From Prosapia bicincta (Eukaryota > Arthropoda > Insecta > Hemiptera > Cercopidae), in assembly GCA_036971475.1 (NCBI GenBank), contig JBAIZL010000005.1:246767823-246831822 (forward strand): a stretch of 64,000 nucleotides of DNA, in the 5' to 3' direction. Made by a program: the position numbers and the translations under genes. Under the pieces are notes generated by a model. That model was not told the origin of the DNA and ran no database searches. It saw only the letters and a program-made list of their open reading frames with translations. Below, piece after piece: positions 24,091 to 37,750 of this stretch (position 1 is the stretch's first letter; each line of letters starts with the position of its first letter).

Positions 24091-24164
24091 AACACACACA
24101 CACAACACACACACAAACACAAACACACACGTACACAGATAGATTAGATTTTTCTATAATAGTA
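23935..24164 (-). mobile_element. Helitron-like 5' end with (TG)n, minus strand
   Basis: Read on the minus strand, the segment starts TCATCTATACTATTATAG at about 24164. It then has a long (TG)n tract, then TTACTCAATCACTTAATTAC and a GAGCTGAAATTTTGC motif. The same order (TCTATA-type start, TG tract, TTATTCAATCAC, GGCTAAAATTTT) occurs on the plus strand at 50158-50520. The TC start and general layout fit non-autonomous Helitron-like elements of insects. No CTAG-type 3' end is found nearby, so it is truncated. It could instead be another family with a TG-rich 5' part. Confidence 0.5.
24021..24132. repeat. (CA)n microsatellite
   Basis: CATA then CA repeats with CAAA interruptions, lying inside the Helitron-like segment. 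Confidence 0.9.
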
Positions 24165-24179
24165 TAGATGATAGCATAC

Positions 24180-27100
24180 ATGACTGATTAATGTAACAGC
24201 AGCTTGCGATAAGGCGTGTCTGGGGCAACTCATGTAGCAGAGCGTTCAAAAGATATGTGACATCATACGGAATATTTTAAAACACCTTGAATGCTATGTT
24301 TATAACCTAGAATACTCTGATCATAAATACAGTCAGTGAATGACTTATTAAGTACTATTTCGCTGGAAAATGTTAAACAGCATGTCTAAGCTTGGAAAGT
24401 GTGGACAGAAAGCAGTAAGGCGTTTCAACCTCTCCATTGCTTGTAGTCGGACAAATACCCTTTTTAGATGATTGAATCAACATCCGTCTCTTTCTATTCG
24501 TAACGTAATTTCCTTTCAGTATCTACAGTCTGCAGCGTACAAGTTATGGTTTTACGTATTCATACTCCTCGTGTGTGAAATTAATCTACTTTGTCTGGTT
24601 TTTTACCGTTATTAACTAAAGTCTAAAGGTTTTATCATGTTGTGCCCACAATAATAAACCAAATGCCGGTAATATTTACTTTGTTTATATTGGAGTTCGC
24701 TTTTATTCCATTTAAAATTTATTGAAGCAGTTTAACAACGACAAAAGCTCAAAACCTTACCGTATTCCTGGCTGGATGTTTGTCCTTGTCTTGCGTTCGG
24801 ACGTGCCACTGTTTGTAGCGTAAAAGTGTTAATTATATAAAATATATCCATTTGATTCAGTTAAGTTATTTGATTCAGAAACATTTATTAATAGCATTCC
24901 CAATTTTAAGACATCTTAACAAGTTAGGTTTGTAATAGATGGGCTAAAATAGCATAAACTGAAGAGTGGCGCGACTACCTTTTTTAGCGCTCCCCTAAAG
25001 GCCATCTTTAGCAGGTAACGTATAATAAAGAACGTTAGGTAAAAATCAATTACTTATTTATTGTAATTATAAAAGTTATAGTTAAAAATTTATGATTTTG
25101 CAAACACTGGTGACAATGAACTATTATTTGAATAGTAATTAGCTAAAATAAATGTTCAATTCCTAATTTGTATCATTATTTGTTCCTCGTTGAGCACAAG
25201 TTCTGTTTCTATTAGAGTATGTTAAGGCTAGTGTTGTCTAGTATTGCTCCCCTCCTTTAGTCTCACTGCTCTAGTGACCCGAAATAACTACTAAATTAAA
25301 ACGAAAAACTCTTGGAACAAGTTCAGTACAGAGTTTTAATTTTTTTGCAATACGTTTTTATTACTATTTATGCTTGTTTTGGTAAAGTTGGGCCTGTTTA
25401 TGAAGTTGTTAATATCAAAGGGTAGTTTCCCCTGAATAGGGCCCCCTATAATTAAGGCAGAATATATAAGAAATATAAATCACCAAAGACTTTATCATTT
25501 CTACTTGTATAACTCGTTGCCAGATATACCCATAAGCAACGCAAATTTGTAGAGACTTGTGACGTATCGAAAAGAAATGCAGATTTATTAAAAAGTTACT
25601 AAATTTATTTACTTCGTATAAAACTTTATTGGCTAAATAAATGTATTGAAACGTTTTATGAAAAATGAGTGCATAAGCTTTTGTGAATTCGTTTCTGGTT
25701 CCAAACTCAAATTTCAAAAGTCCCTTGTCAGTTTTGGATACCATATACACCTCCACTATGGGAGGTGGTTTTGTTTATAGAAAGAAGAAATCTATGATAC
25801 ATGTGGAGGGATTATGTTTATAGCGCTCTTAATTGGTCCCCCTTCGGTTTGCGCCTTCAGGGTTGATTCTGTTAGGTACTCTTCATCGAGGCCTTAATGA
25901 TGAGCACTACTTTTTAAGAGTAATGATTTTGATTGTAAGAGTAAAATACATAATAAAGATTAAATGAATCCCACAAAGCAAATGAAAAGGACACAGTGGA
26001 AAGAAGCTCCGTAACTTACGTCTAAATAGTGAATTATCGTAGTTGTTAATAGATAATCTATATTGTTTTCTACTATAATTGTTAATCTCTATTGTTAATA
26101 TAATAGTTAATCGCATATTGATTTCTAAATGATGGATTTAGTGATAACGGTAGCGTTGACCTTAGATTGTCAATAAATTTGATGGTGTTTTAAATTTATA
26201 TCTGTAAACACTCCATGGAATTCAAAGCCCACCCGAGTTTGAAGCTCATAGGTTTAAAACAAGCTAAATAAAACCCAAAAGCTCCAAATCGGTTTTATGT
26301 TACCAAAACAACGAGATTTGAAGCCAGTAAATAATGAATTTTATTTAAATCACTTAAACAGCGCTTGTAATACAATGAGCAAAGCCCCGAGGACTATGAA
26401 CACTTCTCTTAATCTAGGGATTACGTCTGTGCACGGGTGCGCTAATATAAATCTTTCCCTCCCTTTTACACCCCTTACATTTGTAATAAATTATTTCTTC
26501 ATCCGTATTTTATTTCTAATTAATTTGATTTAATTTTATGGAAGGAGAAACGATTTAATATTTGTCACATTTATTACAACAATTTATTAGAGACTCATGT
26601 TAAATGCACAATACTCTCCCCTAATTACGTCATTACTAAATTCTGAAATCAACTGAAGTAAAACACACATTCTTACATTGATTGACACTATTTGTAATTG
26701 ATTTAAACATAATCTATTTATTGTCATAGGATAATCATATTACCTTTTAATTGTAAACTTCTCTCTTACGACTTTTTGTTCTAGTAAAGTGCATAACGTT
26801 AGAAAGTGAAACAATTATTTTAAAATTTAAAAATGCTGCTAATTGCAAACAGGTTATTTCATCTCTCTATTTAAGAGTATTTTAAGTTTAGGTTCATATA
26901 TATTCAAGTACGATTAATAATTCAGAAATATTTTGTTTGAATATAGTATGTATATGATATTTATGTAACATTTAGACCGAATTTTCTCAGACGTGAGTGA
27001 AACTTTGGAAACATGATGTCACACAACAGACGTTATATTTCTACAGACGTCATATGCAGGATGAAGAATTTTAATTCTCCCTATGTTTCTCTATAACAGG

Positions 27101-27200
27101 TGCCTTCAATCCCTCTAAGACTTAACTTTTAGTTTATGTTTATTTATTTTTAATAGCAATTACCGACAATGCTCAGATATATAGTTTATTTACTTAAACT
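24180..27200. other. AT-rich stretch, nothing identified
   Basis: No gene recognised. A 113-codon minus-strand frame at 25415-25756 starts at GTG and resembles nothing I know. A small hairpin CACCTCC/GGAGGTG lies near 25747-25767. Confidence 0.45.
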
Positions 27201-27214
27201 ATGCGAGGAAATAT

Positions 27215-27400
27215 GCGTAAAAATTATCTGGTAACAAAATATATGATGAAAAAATATATGAAAACAAATTACGACATTTCAAACTACATTATAACAAATT
27301 TTGTAATATTAAATTATATAAAAACAAAATGTGCGGTAGCAAGTTATGTGATACGGGTACCAGATTATGTGGCAAATACTATGATAACATACAATTTTAT
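27215..27400. repeat. Degenerate 17-18-bp tandem repeat
   Basis: Successive versions of AAATTATNTGATAACAA (for example ATATATGATGAAAAAAT, AAGTTATGTGATACGGG, AGATTATGTGGCAAATA) follow one another. The 67-codon frame across it, with its repeated N-Y/K-Y pairs, is a by-product of the repeat. Confidence 0.65.
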
Positions 27401-29177
27401 ATAAAAGCTGTTGCTTTTATTACTCGTTGCTTATATTCTCTATCATGAAATATTTAAATTAAAAAAGTACTGTTTTAGTAAGGATAATGCTACCGATACT
27501 ATATTTTGTCAGAGAGTCGTTATGCTGTAGGAGGTGCTGGAGGTGTCGTACATACTGCAACCTCTGTAGAGAGAGTATATACATCCCTGTAGAATAGGAT
27601 ACGTCATATTCTTTAAGTCATTTAGGTCAATCTAATTTATAATAACATTCTTATTTTTAAAGTATGTTTTTCTAGTGTAAAGTTTGTTTTAATATTCGGC
27701 TACTACATGTTATTGGTATTTCAGATTGGAAAGTCGAGTGTCTGTAACAAACTGCTGCTTCACCTTTTAAAATGCCACTATAGTGGCGGCTGCATCTATG
27801 AAAGATATTAATCACCGAGATATTAATCCATTCCTTTTATGTAACACGAGTCGTCAGGAATGTCCAACTTCGACACAATTGTCTAGATAATAGTGGCCTT
27901 AAAAGGGTAGTAATGCTTTATTTATGTTAAAAAATTGGTTATTTTTTGTCAAACTCAAATTGAAAAAACAGATATACACACGTTTTTTTAATGAAAGTCT
28001 AATCGAATATGTTCGTGAACAATAAAATTTATTTTCCGTTTCGAATACTTTAACAAAATTTATCTTTCAATGATACGGTTAATTCAACCTAAACTAATGT
28101 CGTTTATCAACAACGACTGTTTTTGGATCTGTATGTAGCACCATAGTACACGCTGGAATGATTACCGACAGAAAAATCTTCGCACAAAACCTTTGAATTT
28201 TAAAATAATAATTTTAAAGTCAGCATTATTTTATTATTTGTCTCCTTCAGCTTTTGTGACCAAAATCTCTGGAATATTCACGTGTTACCTTTTGTAACAA
28301 GTTAAAACTCAGGCTTCATAGTTTATAAAGGTCAGGACAACAAGTAAAATAGTATTTGAATAAAGAATAGTTTTCACCTAACACTAAAATATTTTATTTA
28401 TAGTTCAACGCTTGAAAATAAGACATAAGGTATTTGTTACAAAGTATAACGTTAATTTATCGTGAGATTTTTAAAGAACCTACGAATAAAGAATGAGGCA
28501 AGTGCTATAATATATTTCCTTCTGAATATATTTAACTGGAAAGCACTGTCGTATTAGTAAAGTCCCCTCGCTAGAAGTGGAGCCTGTTACACATTGGGCG
28601 ACTTGGTGAGTTAATGTGATGCGTGAGACAGTCGTGTTCTCATTACCATACAAAGGTATTCAGGTACTCTTGTGGCCAGAGTAATGGAGCGTAGTGCCAT
28701 AGTGACTGTAAGTACTTACACCTACACATATATTAAATGGATGTAGTTGGATGGGATTCAATAAGGTATAGAATACATTTAATAAAATAAAGGGCTTGAA
28801 ATACTTATTTGCTACTATCAGGGCTTTATATAAGCTAATAAAAAGAAGTATTTACGCTAAAACAAATTGATAATGTAAAAAACAAATTGGTTTTTTCAAC
28901 AATAAAACCAATACTCTATGTTTTTCGTCAACACTTATGCATAGATTCTTAAAATTTCATAACCTCAAACAGGTTTCACTTATCTCCTTACACAGGTAGA
29001 ATTATGTATTAAGTAAGTGTTTTAAGTCTATTTAGTCTAATATTAAGTCTAATAGTCATAAAAATACTTACAAAATTTAAAATGACAAAAAACGTGAAGC
29101 ATATGAGCGACATTCGTTGTAACTTTAGGGAGTAGCTGCCAAATGTATACGCTTTTATCTTTTGAAGTCAATTAGCT

Positions 29178-29179
29178 TG

Positions 29180-29222
<43 letters not shown>
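29178..29222. repeat. (CT)n microsatellite
   Basis: A pure CT run of about 45 bp. The flanks 27405-29177 and 29223-31415 show no gene; a short AT run is at 30288-30305. Confidence 0.95.
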
Positions 29223-29225
<3 letters not shown>

Positions 29226-31417
29226 CAAAGAGAAATGTCTAGCTCATAGAATCCCATGAAGGAAACAAGAATTAACAGAATGAAGGAAGAAGTGAGAAGA
29301 GGATATAATTATCCTTGGTGTGGAATGGGGGGAGAGGTTATGACGTTGTCTCTGCAGCATCGCTTACTTGAAGTAGATTTCCTCTGAAGAGTGGTGTCCC
29401 TCCTAGAGCCGTAACAAAATGTACATCAATCCGCGACAGTTCTGTTTCAGGTGACGGAGGGACACATGCATGGATGAAAGGCTTTGAATAAAGAATTTCA
29501 TGTTATTCCTAACACTGCCTTATTAGCTAAGTATTTAAAAGCAAATACCCGATCCTATCTGTTTATAATAAGTTTATCATAGCTCATAGAGTTCCTGCAA
29601 GATCTATTGTGAGTTCTTGACAGGTTTTCTTTCTAGACCGTACTCTGTTATTTCACTATCTATGATTTACCAAGAAAGAGTTTATCAGCCTGGTACATAG
29701 GCATTCCATCCTGATTGCACTTATGGCAGGGTTACTAACCACATGTGCATGTGAGATGGAGGTAGCTCGCTAAGAAATTCCTGTCACAAGGACTGGGCGG
29801 GTAATAGAGGCTCAGATCCATTAGCCCAAAAGCCTCATAAACACATCTGTCTAATTCAACAGCAAATATTGCACCAAAACGACACTAAAATTTTTATTGG
29901 AACAGCGTTTTTATAGGATTCACTCCTTTTTTGGACCTCTGCAAAGATCACTAATTCTAGTAGTTTCAATTGTATAATATATTTAAATATTATTACTTTT
30001 TAAAAGTAAACATTAATTCACTTGGATCAGTATAGAAAACTATTGTTGCTGGGACTAGGCAAACCTCGTCCAATGTCAACGTTAAGGTTATAGTAATAGT
30101 AATTTCAAATAAACCACAATCACATCTGTGGAGCATTCGCGGTGAGTCGAAGGTTAAGCCTCGTGAATAATTAGGTCAATTACAACTATAGCTCTAGGCA
30201 TTACAACCTAGGACTAGACATTGTGCACATAAGGTTAGTTATGTTATTAATTTATTCGTTGATTGCCAATATAACTTCACTTATATGCATATATATATAT
30301 ATATTTGAATCCTATTACACCGTGATGTCTTTGGTCTTTTTCTTTGTCGTCAGCAGCTTTTTTCTATGACGTCTGTAAGAAATGTCTCTACATTTATTAT
30401 TTTTTTGATTCTCTCCGTTATTATATGATCTTGTATTGTGTATGTACTTCATTTAATCCAGAAACTCTTTTCCATGTATTAGTTTATGCATGTTCTTGTT
30501 CACTTCCCAGACTTCAGACCTATAAGTCACTGTATTTTTTACCAGTGATGTAAATATGTGTCTTTTAGTAATTTTCTTAATGTTTTTATTCTTATTTTAT
30601 AACACTTCATACTAACGAAAACTCAGTCTCTCCTAAGAAGTAAAAAGAAGAGTCCAAACCTGACCTTAAATATTTTCGATTACTAGTAATGGTAAACGTA
30701 GAAATTGTTCGAAATATAATCATAGTAACTGCTCAAAGAGATTTACTAACAACACCAAAATTCAAAGCGGTTTGTCAGATAATAAGTAGACAGTAAAGAG
30801 AGCCTTTCGTTATTATCAATAAGAATTTGTTTAATTACATTTATTGATAACATAAGTGTCATTTGAACGCGTATGGAAAAATAATTATAGATTGTGAGTT
30901 TGTATCCAGTACCACTTAATACTGGTTTGAAGTAATGTTTAGAGATCGTGAATTTGAGCGAAAACACCTAAACATATAATTTAGTTAATTACTGTTTACA
31001 CATTTAATATAATCATAGATGTCATAATTAAATTCTCAGCCGGGCGCAGAAGGCATAAACAAGCTCTCTGTGTTTACCATATATTTTGTACATTGCTTAA
31101 TGTAAATATGTCCCGTACATAGATTAGGGTTCCCCATTGTATCCAAACTCAAACAATAACGCACTGAATAGTGAAATTATTATGAAAAAATATTTTAAAA
31201 ATTAATATCAATAATAATATGTTTTTAACAATAATATAGTTTAGTTAGATATGATCACTCGAGATTGACTTGAGTTAACTTCATTTAGCTTTTAAACAGA
31301 AAGAGGAAATATCAGTTTACTATTGATGAGATAAATGGCCAATACAATTATGATGAAGTAAGACCATTTATCATGTTATGGCTTTAATAATTGTACAACT
31401 TTCCTTCACGCTAATGG

Positions 31418-31525
31418 AAGTATCAACCCTCTGAAAACCAGCTGTTATAAATCAACTCTTTCACCTTTAACCCTGCATTACTGTCACTACAAACGCAAGA
31501 TGTAAATCTTAGAAAGTCCCGTCTC
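31418..31525 (+). repeat. Dispersed repeat of about 105 bp, copy 1
   Basis: It shares TGAAAACCAGCTGTT, AAATCAACTCTTTCACC and ATTACTGTCACT, ending at AGAAAGTCCC, with 33281-33380. Identity is about 80% by eye. No coding frame. Confidence 0.75.
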
Positions 31526-33280
31526 TCTCGAAATTGCGTTCGTTTGTTCGAAATGATAATACAGATGGTTATTAAAATCAGTTTCTCAGACTTATAACAA
31601 TAATATATATTTATTTAAACAAAACATTATTGTTTAAAGAGCCTCCATTAACCTTTAGAACAAAGCTATGTTTCAATGGGTTCTTTGGAATTAAAGCTTA
31701 CTTCCAAATGTATTTATGGAATCCTTACGAACAATACTTAACTGTCAATGCGTGTATAGTCACTATGTTTATAGTTTGGGGGAGAGGCGACTCAAGAATA
31801 AAATTGAAAAGTGGAGGGATGAAAAAGGATTCGTAAAGGTGCTTGAGACAGATCAAATATATATGGAGGGTGTTGACTTCGTTTACTTTCTAAAGCTCTG
31901 AGGCATAAACTCATGTTTTATTCTAAGTATTTAATGTCATGAAAATTAATTTAAAAATATAGATTTTTTTATCAGAAAAAGGTCAACAACCCAGAACTGA
32001 AAACAATAATCATGAGACGGGTCGGCTGTAGATACTCCTCCGAAGTTGTAGAGGAATGTCTAAATCAGTAGATCCATTACTTTTTTAACCCAACCCTTGA
32101 GATAGCAATATTTTCTGGAAGTATCCGTACTAGAAATATTTCCATGTGTTTGTTAATAGTAAAGTTTCTATTAAATTTAAATCAATTGTTTTTTCTTACT
32201 ACTATATTTACCGTATCTGTACTTCTTTTTCTTCTACTTACTCGTTCTATACAAACACATACCGGTACATTTTTAGAGCATTTTTTAAAGCTGTAAAACT
32301 AACAAAAACCAAAAGATATATAGTTAGGACAGTCCTGACCTGAGCGGTGAACGGGTCACGCAAGCATTATACATTGTTATTTAAAAAAATCTATCAACTT
32401 GTTAACAAATAAAAACAACAGTATTGTATACCATAGTGACAGTTTACTTTAAGAAAAATAGTGTTTTTCTGTTATTTACAATTTTACTGCAAACTACAAC
32501 ATTGTATACTATCACAGCTTATGACTCATTTAAAGATATTTTAACATCTTCTATGACGATTTTCCATGGCGTCCCTAGTAGCCGCGGTGGACACTTTGAA
32601 AACTACTGGTATAAATTATAATAGCAAACCAGAACCTGTATACATAACTGTTTATTAATATTCGTTTCACTGTGTATGCAATGATCTCTCAAGGTCTCAC
32701 GATTTGAGGTTATGCAAAGATAAAACCATGTCCAGAATTGGGGGAATAAGGGTCCGATTGCACTGAACTGAAATAATCTGGCGGGTTAGCGAGATACTGA
32801 AACCTGACCATAGCGTCGGAAGGTTAATGAGTATTTCTGGAAAACCGGTAGAACCGCAGTGTCTGATTGGAGTTGGTCTCGTCCCAAAGATGAGCCCGTC
32901 ACAATTCCAGGCCGGTATACAGACAAGGGCCACCTAATTCAAATAATATGACGATACTTGAAATAAAATTTGGCGTTTTGTAAAGTAATTTACAGTTTTC
33001 TAAATTTAAATGATTGAGAATAACAACTTTCTCTCACATAATAATATTTCATTAATTTTTAAAATTATTACCATTATATCAATCATGCAAGAGATTAATT
33101 TAATAATATGACATGATGTAAATTAATATCCCATCATGAGCGTAAAAGCAATTATTCAGCCACTTGAAAGTTATGAAGCAATTCCAGATTACTGCTGAAT
33201 GATGAAAGGGTATTAAAATGGTAATGCACAAAGTCTTATTATATATTACGGACTGTTTGAATTCATGATTTACCTTACCT

Positions 33281-33380
33281 TAACCCTTTGAAAACCAGCT
33301 GTTTTAAATCAACTCTTTCACCCTCAACTCTCCACATTACTGTCACTGCGGACGCAAGATAAAATTCGTAGAAAGTCCCA
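33281..33380 (+). repeat. Dispersed repeat of about 105 bp, copy 2
   Basis: Same-orientation partner of 31418-31525, 1.86 kb downstream. The rest of 31526-33790 has no recognised gene; 32690-32935 is noticeably less AT-rich and holds a 78-codon minus-strand frame of unknown meaning. Confidence 0.75.
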
Positions 33381-33799
33381 ACTTTGCCTTGTGTTGTACA
33401 ACACAAGCACTCCGTCTTGTCTCTCACTGACTGAAAAACTGTACAAATTGTTACAAATAAAAGAAACAATTTAGGAAAATTGTCGGTGAATTTGTTTCTT
33501 TGGATTAAAAAGACAAGTGTTTAAAACCAGTTCTCAGACCGTTCAGAATCAAAATATAATTGAGTAGTTTGGTCTCAAAAAGGTCCACATCACTTGGAAT
33601 TTATTTTCAGAAAATAAAAGAAACGTAGAACTAATACAACATTAGAATTTATTATTATTTTTACTTTTTTCTGTTTTAACTTTGGGTGGGATATGCAGAG
33701 AATGCATTATAGCATCTATGTCATATTGTTTTTAAACTTTAATACTTTCAATTGTTTGTACTTTTACAAAATTTCTAAACGCCTTGCAAAATGCAAAAT

Positions 33800-36592
33800 A
33801 ATTATAAACACACGTGATAAAATCGATGAACAAATTCAAATTGACTCCTTGTAAAATGAAAGCATTTATGCCTATAAAATCACCTGATATAATCGATGAA
33901 ACATTACAAAATAACTCATCGTATTATGAAAACAGTAGGGCCTATAAACACACCTGATATGATCGATAAACCAATCCAAATTAACTCCTCGTTTTATGAA
34001 AACATTTAGGGCTATAAACACACCTGATATAATCCATGAACCAATTCAAATTAGCTCCTTGTAATATTTACAAAATATAAACCCACCTGATATAATCCAC
34101 GAACCATTCCAAAAATAGCTATTCGTTATATGAAAATATTTATGCCTATAAATACACCTGATATAATCGATGAACCAATCAAAATTAAATCCTCGTTTTA
34201 TAAAATCATTTATGGCTATAAACACACCTGTTATAATCCATGAACCAATTCAAATTAATTTCTCGAAATATTTACAAAATATAAACACAACTGATATAAT
34301 CCATGAACGATTTCAAAAATAGCTATTCGTAATATGGAAACATTTATGCCTATAAACACACCTGATATAATTGTTGAACCAATCAAAATTGACTCCTCCT
34401 TATATGAAAACATTTAGGCCTGTAAACACACCTGATAAAATCGATGAAACAAACCAAACTAACGCCTTGTAATATGTAAATATTTATGCCTATAGACACA
34501 CCTATATAATCGACGAACCAATCAAAATTGACTCCTCCTTATATGAAAACATTTAGGCCTGTAAACACACCTGATAAAATCGATGAAACAAACCAAACTA
34601 ACGCCTTGTAATATGTAAATATTTATGCCTATAGACACACCTATATAATCGACGAACCAATCGAAATTACCTCCTCGTTAAATGTAAACATTTAGGGCCA
34701 TAAACACACCTGATATAATATATGAGCCAATTCAAATTAACTTCTCGTAATATTTACAAAATATAAACACACCTGATATAATCCATGAACCATTCCAAAA
34801 ATAGCTATTCGTAATATGGAAACATTTATGCCTATAAACACACCTGATATAATCGATGAACCAATCAAATTTGACTCCTCGTTATATGAAAACATTTAGG
34901 GCTATAAAAACTCCTGATATAATCGATGAACCAATCAAAATTAAATCCTCGTTTTATGAAAACATTTAGGGCTATAAACACACCTGATATAATCCATGAA
35001 CCAATTCAAAATAATTGCTCGAAATATTTACAAAATATAAACACACCTGATAAAATCCATGAACCAATCCAAAAATAGCTCGTCGTAATTTGAAAATATT
35101 TAGGGCTATAAACACACTTTATATAACCTATGAACCGTACCAATATTAGCTCGTCGTAAAATGAAAGCGTTTATGGCTATAAACACAACTGATATAATCG
35201 ATGAACCAATCAAAATTAAATCCTCGTTGTATGAAAACATTTAGTGCTATAAACACACCTGATATAATCCATCACCAATTAAAACTAACTCCTCGTAATA
35301 TTTACAAAATATAAGCACACCTGATTTAATCCATGAACCATCCGAAAATAGCTATTCGTAAAATGGAAACATTTATGCCTATAAACACACCTGATATGAT
35401 CGATAAACCAATCAAAATTAACTCCTCGTTTTATTAAAACATTTAGAGCTATAAACACACCTGATATATTCCATGAACCAATTCAAATTAGCTCCTCGCA
35501 ATATTTACAAAATATAAACCCACCTGATATAATCCACGAACCATTCCAAAAATAGCTCGTCGTAATATGACAACATTTAGGGCTATAAACACACTTCATA
35601 TAACCTATGAACCCATCCAAAAATAGCTCGTCGTAAAATGAACACTTTTATGGCTATAAACACACCTGATATAATCGATGAACCATCAAAATTAACTCAA
35701 AGTTGTATGAAAACATTTAGTGCTATAAACACACCTGATATAATCCATGAACCAATTCAAATTAACTCCTCGTACAATTTACAAAATATAAACACACCTG
35801 ATTTAATCCATGAACCATTCCAAAAATAGCTATCCCTAATGTGGAAACGTTTATGACTATAAACACACCAGATATAATCGATGAACCAATCAAAATTGAC
35901 TCCTCCTTATATGAAAACATTTAGGCCTGTAAACATACCTGATAAAATCGATGAATCAAAACAAACTAACGCCTTGTAATATGTAAATATTTATGCCTAT
36001 AAACACAACTGATATTATCCATGAACCAATCCAAAAATAGCTGGTCGTAATATAAAAACATTTATGCCAATAAACACGCCTAATATAATCCATGAACCAA
36101 TCCAAAAATAGCTCGTCGTAATATGAAAACATTTAGGCCTATAAACACGCCTAATATAACCCATGAACCAATCCAAAAATAGCTTGTCGTAATATAAAAA
36201 CATTTGGGCCTATAAAACATGCCTAATATAATCCGTGAACCAATCCAAAAATAGCTCGTCGTAATATGAAAACATTTATGTCTATAAACACGCCTAATAT
36301 AATCCATGAACAAATCCAAAAATAGCTCGTCGTAATATAAAAAACATTTATGCCTATAAACACGCCTAATATAATCCATGAACCAATCCAAAAATAGCTC
36401 GTCGTAATATGAAAACATTTAGGCCTATAAACACGCCTAATATAACCCATGAACCAATCCAAAAATAGCTCGTCGTAATATAAAAACATTTGGGCCTATA
36501 AACACGCCTAATATAATCCAAGAACCATTCCAAAAATAGCTCGTCGTAATATGAAAGCATTTATGCCTATAAACACACCTTATATTATCGAT
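33800..36592. repeat. 63-72-bp satellite array, about 39 monomers
   Basis: The monomer core TATAAACACACCTGATATAA then TCNATGAACCA recurs throughout, at intervals of about 70, 70, 63, 71, 70 and 63 bp on the left. The 63-bp form has AATATTTACAAAATATAAAC in place of the longer linker. Three monomer types thus alternate as a roughly 204-bp higher-order unit. From about 36010 the array is homogeneous, with a CGCCTAATATAA variant at 71-72-bp spacing. Minus-strand frames with repeated FLDWFMGYIRRVYR and the plus frame with INTPDIIDEP come from the repeat and are broken by length changes. Confidence 0.95.
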
Positions 36593-37750
36593 TAACAAGA
36601 TCAAATAACTAACCATAAAGAATTGTTTAACTTGATGACTTGTCTCTCCTATCTGTTTAACGGTAATCACTTGCAACGAACCAACTGACGTAACTATGCA
36701 TAAGTTATTATCAGTACGAAGGAATGAAAACGTAATTGCTGTGAGAATCATGTAAAATTAACGAATCTTTTAATTTATGTACTCTCTTGAAAAATAAGTA
36801 ATATATAAATAACTGCTTGTTACATAATTAGGAAATCGTTATTTACAAAGTTATAAAATATATGAAAAATTCAATTGGTTATTCGGAAATACGAAAAGTA
36901 ATTTAATTTTTAAATTCACTTATTTAAAAAGCTAAACGAGTCGAGAGATATAAACTTTAGCGCCCGTGGGTTTCTTTTCTGTTTAGTGTTTTACGTTTAA
37001 CATACTATTTATACCAATTTGATGCTATTTTTGTTTTAATTAGGTTGAAGACGTTTTCTTAAATTGTATAAAATATTGAATGATTCTCTTTTAAAAATGG
37101 TGTTCATAGCAAAACGCTTTGGGCCGGACGTAGCACTAGAATTCAATTGCTGTAGATCGGGTGTAGAGTAACTAACCCTATTTACTATTTAAATATACAC
37201 CTATTGACCTGATTTACACAGAAGTTCTCCCAACAGTGATAATGAGAAGTAATGAAAAAAATAAAAGGTCTAATAGGAACAAGTAATACAAGTATTAAAC
37301 GAGTAGCTTTTCAAAATTTAACCAAGCAAAAATTGTTGCGTCCAAATTACAAAAATTCAATTAACCAAAAAATTCGAAACACTCCACTAACCAAAATACG
37401 TGTCATTCAACTAATCTAAAGTGCATGGACTTTAATTGATCGAAATGTTACGGTTTATCGTATTGCCGTTCGCAGACATTCTTCGCACAACTTGAAGTTA
37501 AGAAATGGAAAATAATATTAAAGTAAATATCTAAACTTCATATTGAAAGAAGCGTAGTTACAAAACGATAAATAATATGATAAAAGTGATATCCTATATT
37601 CTAAAAGTAATTAACACCTAATTAGTAAATCTGAAGTAAGCTTTGTCTTTGATTAGTAGGTTTTTATTACTACCATATAATAATGTTCAAATTACTACTG
37701 TTTAAATTTATCGTTACTTAAGTAAATGTAATGTAGCAATGTTTTTCGGA
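36593..37750. other. AT-rich stretch, nothing identified
   Basis: No gene seen. A loose repetition of ATTCAANTAACCAAAA-like sequence lies at about 37355-37420. Confidence 0.45.

Noticed and set aside
25415..25756. 113-codon minus-strand frame
   Set aside because: It begins at GTG and has the composition of random AT-rich sequence; no family is recognised.
33800..36592. CRISPR-like array
   Set aside because: The linkers between repeats are themselves repeated, and the setting is eukaryotic; it is a satellite.
35638..36751. Several 60-110-codon frames with FLDWFMGYIRRVYR or INTPDIIDEP
   Set aside because: They mirror the 63-72-bp satellite. Frame is lost at each 70, 71 or 63-bp step, so no continuous protein is encoded.
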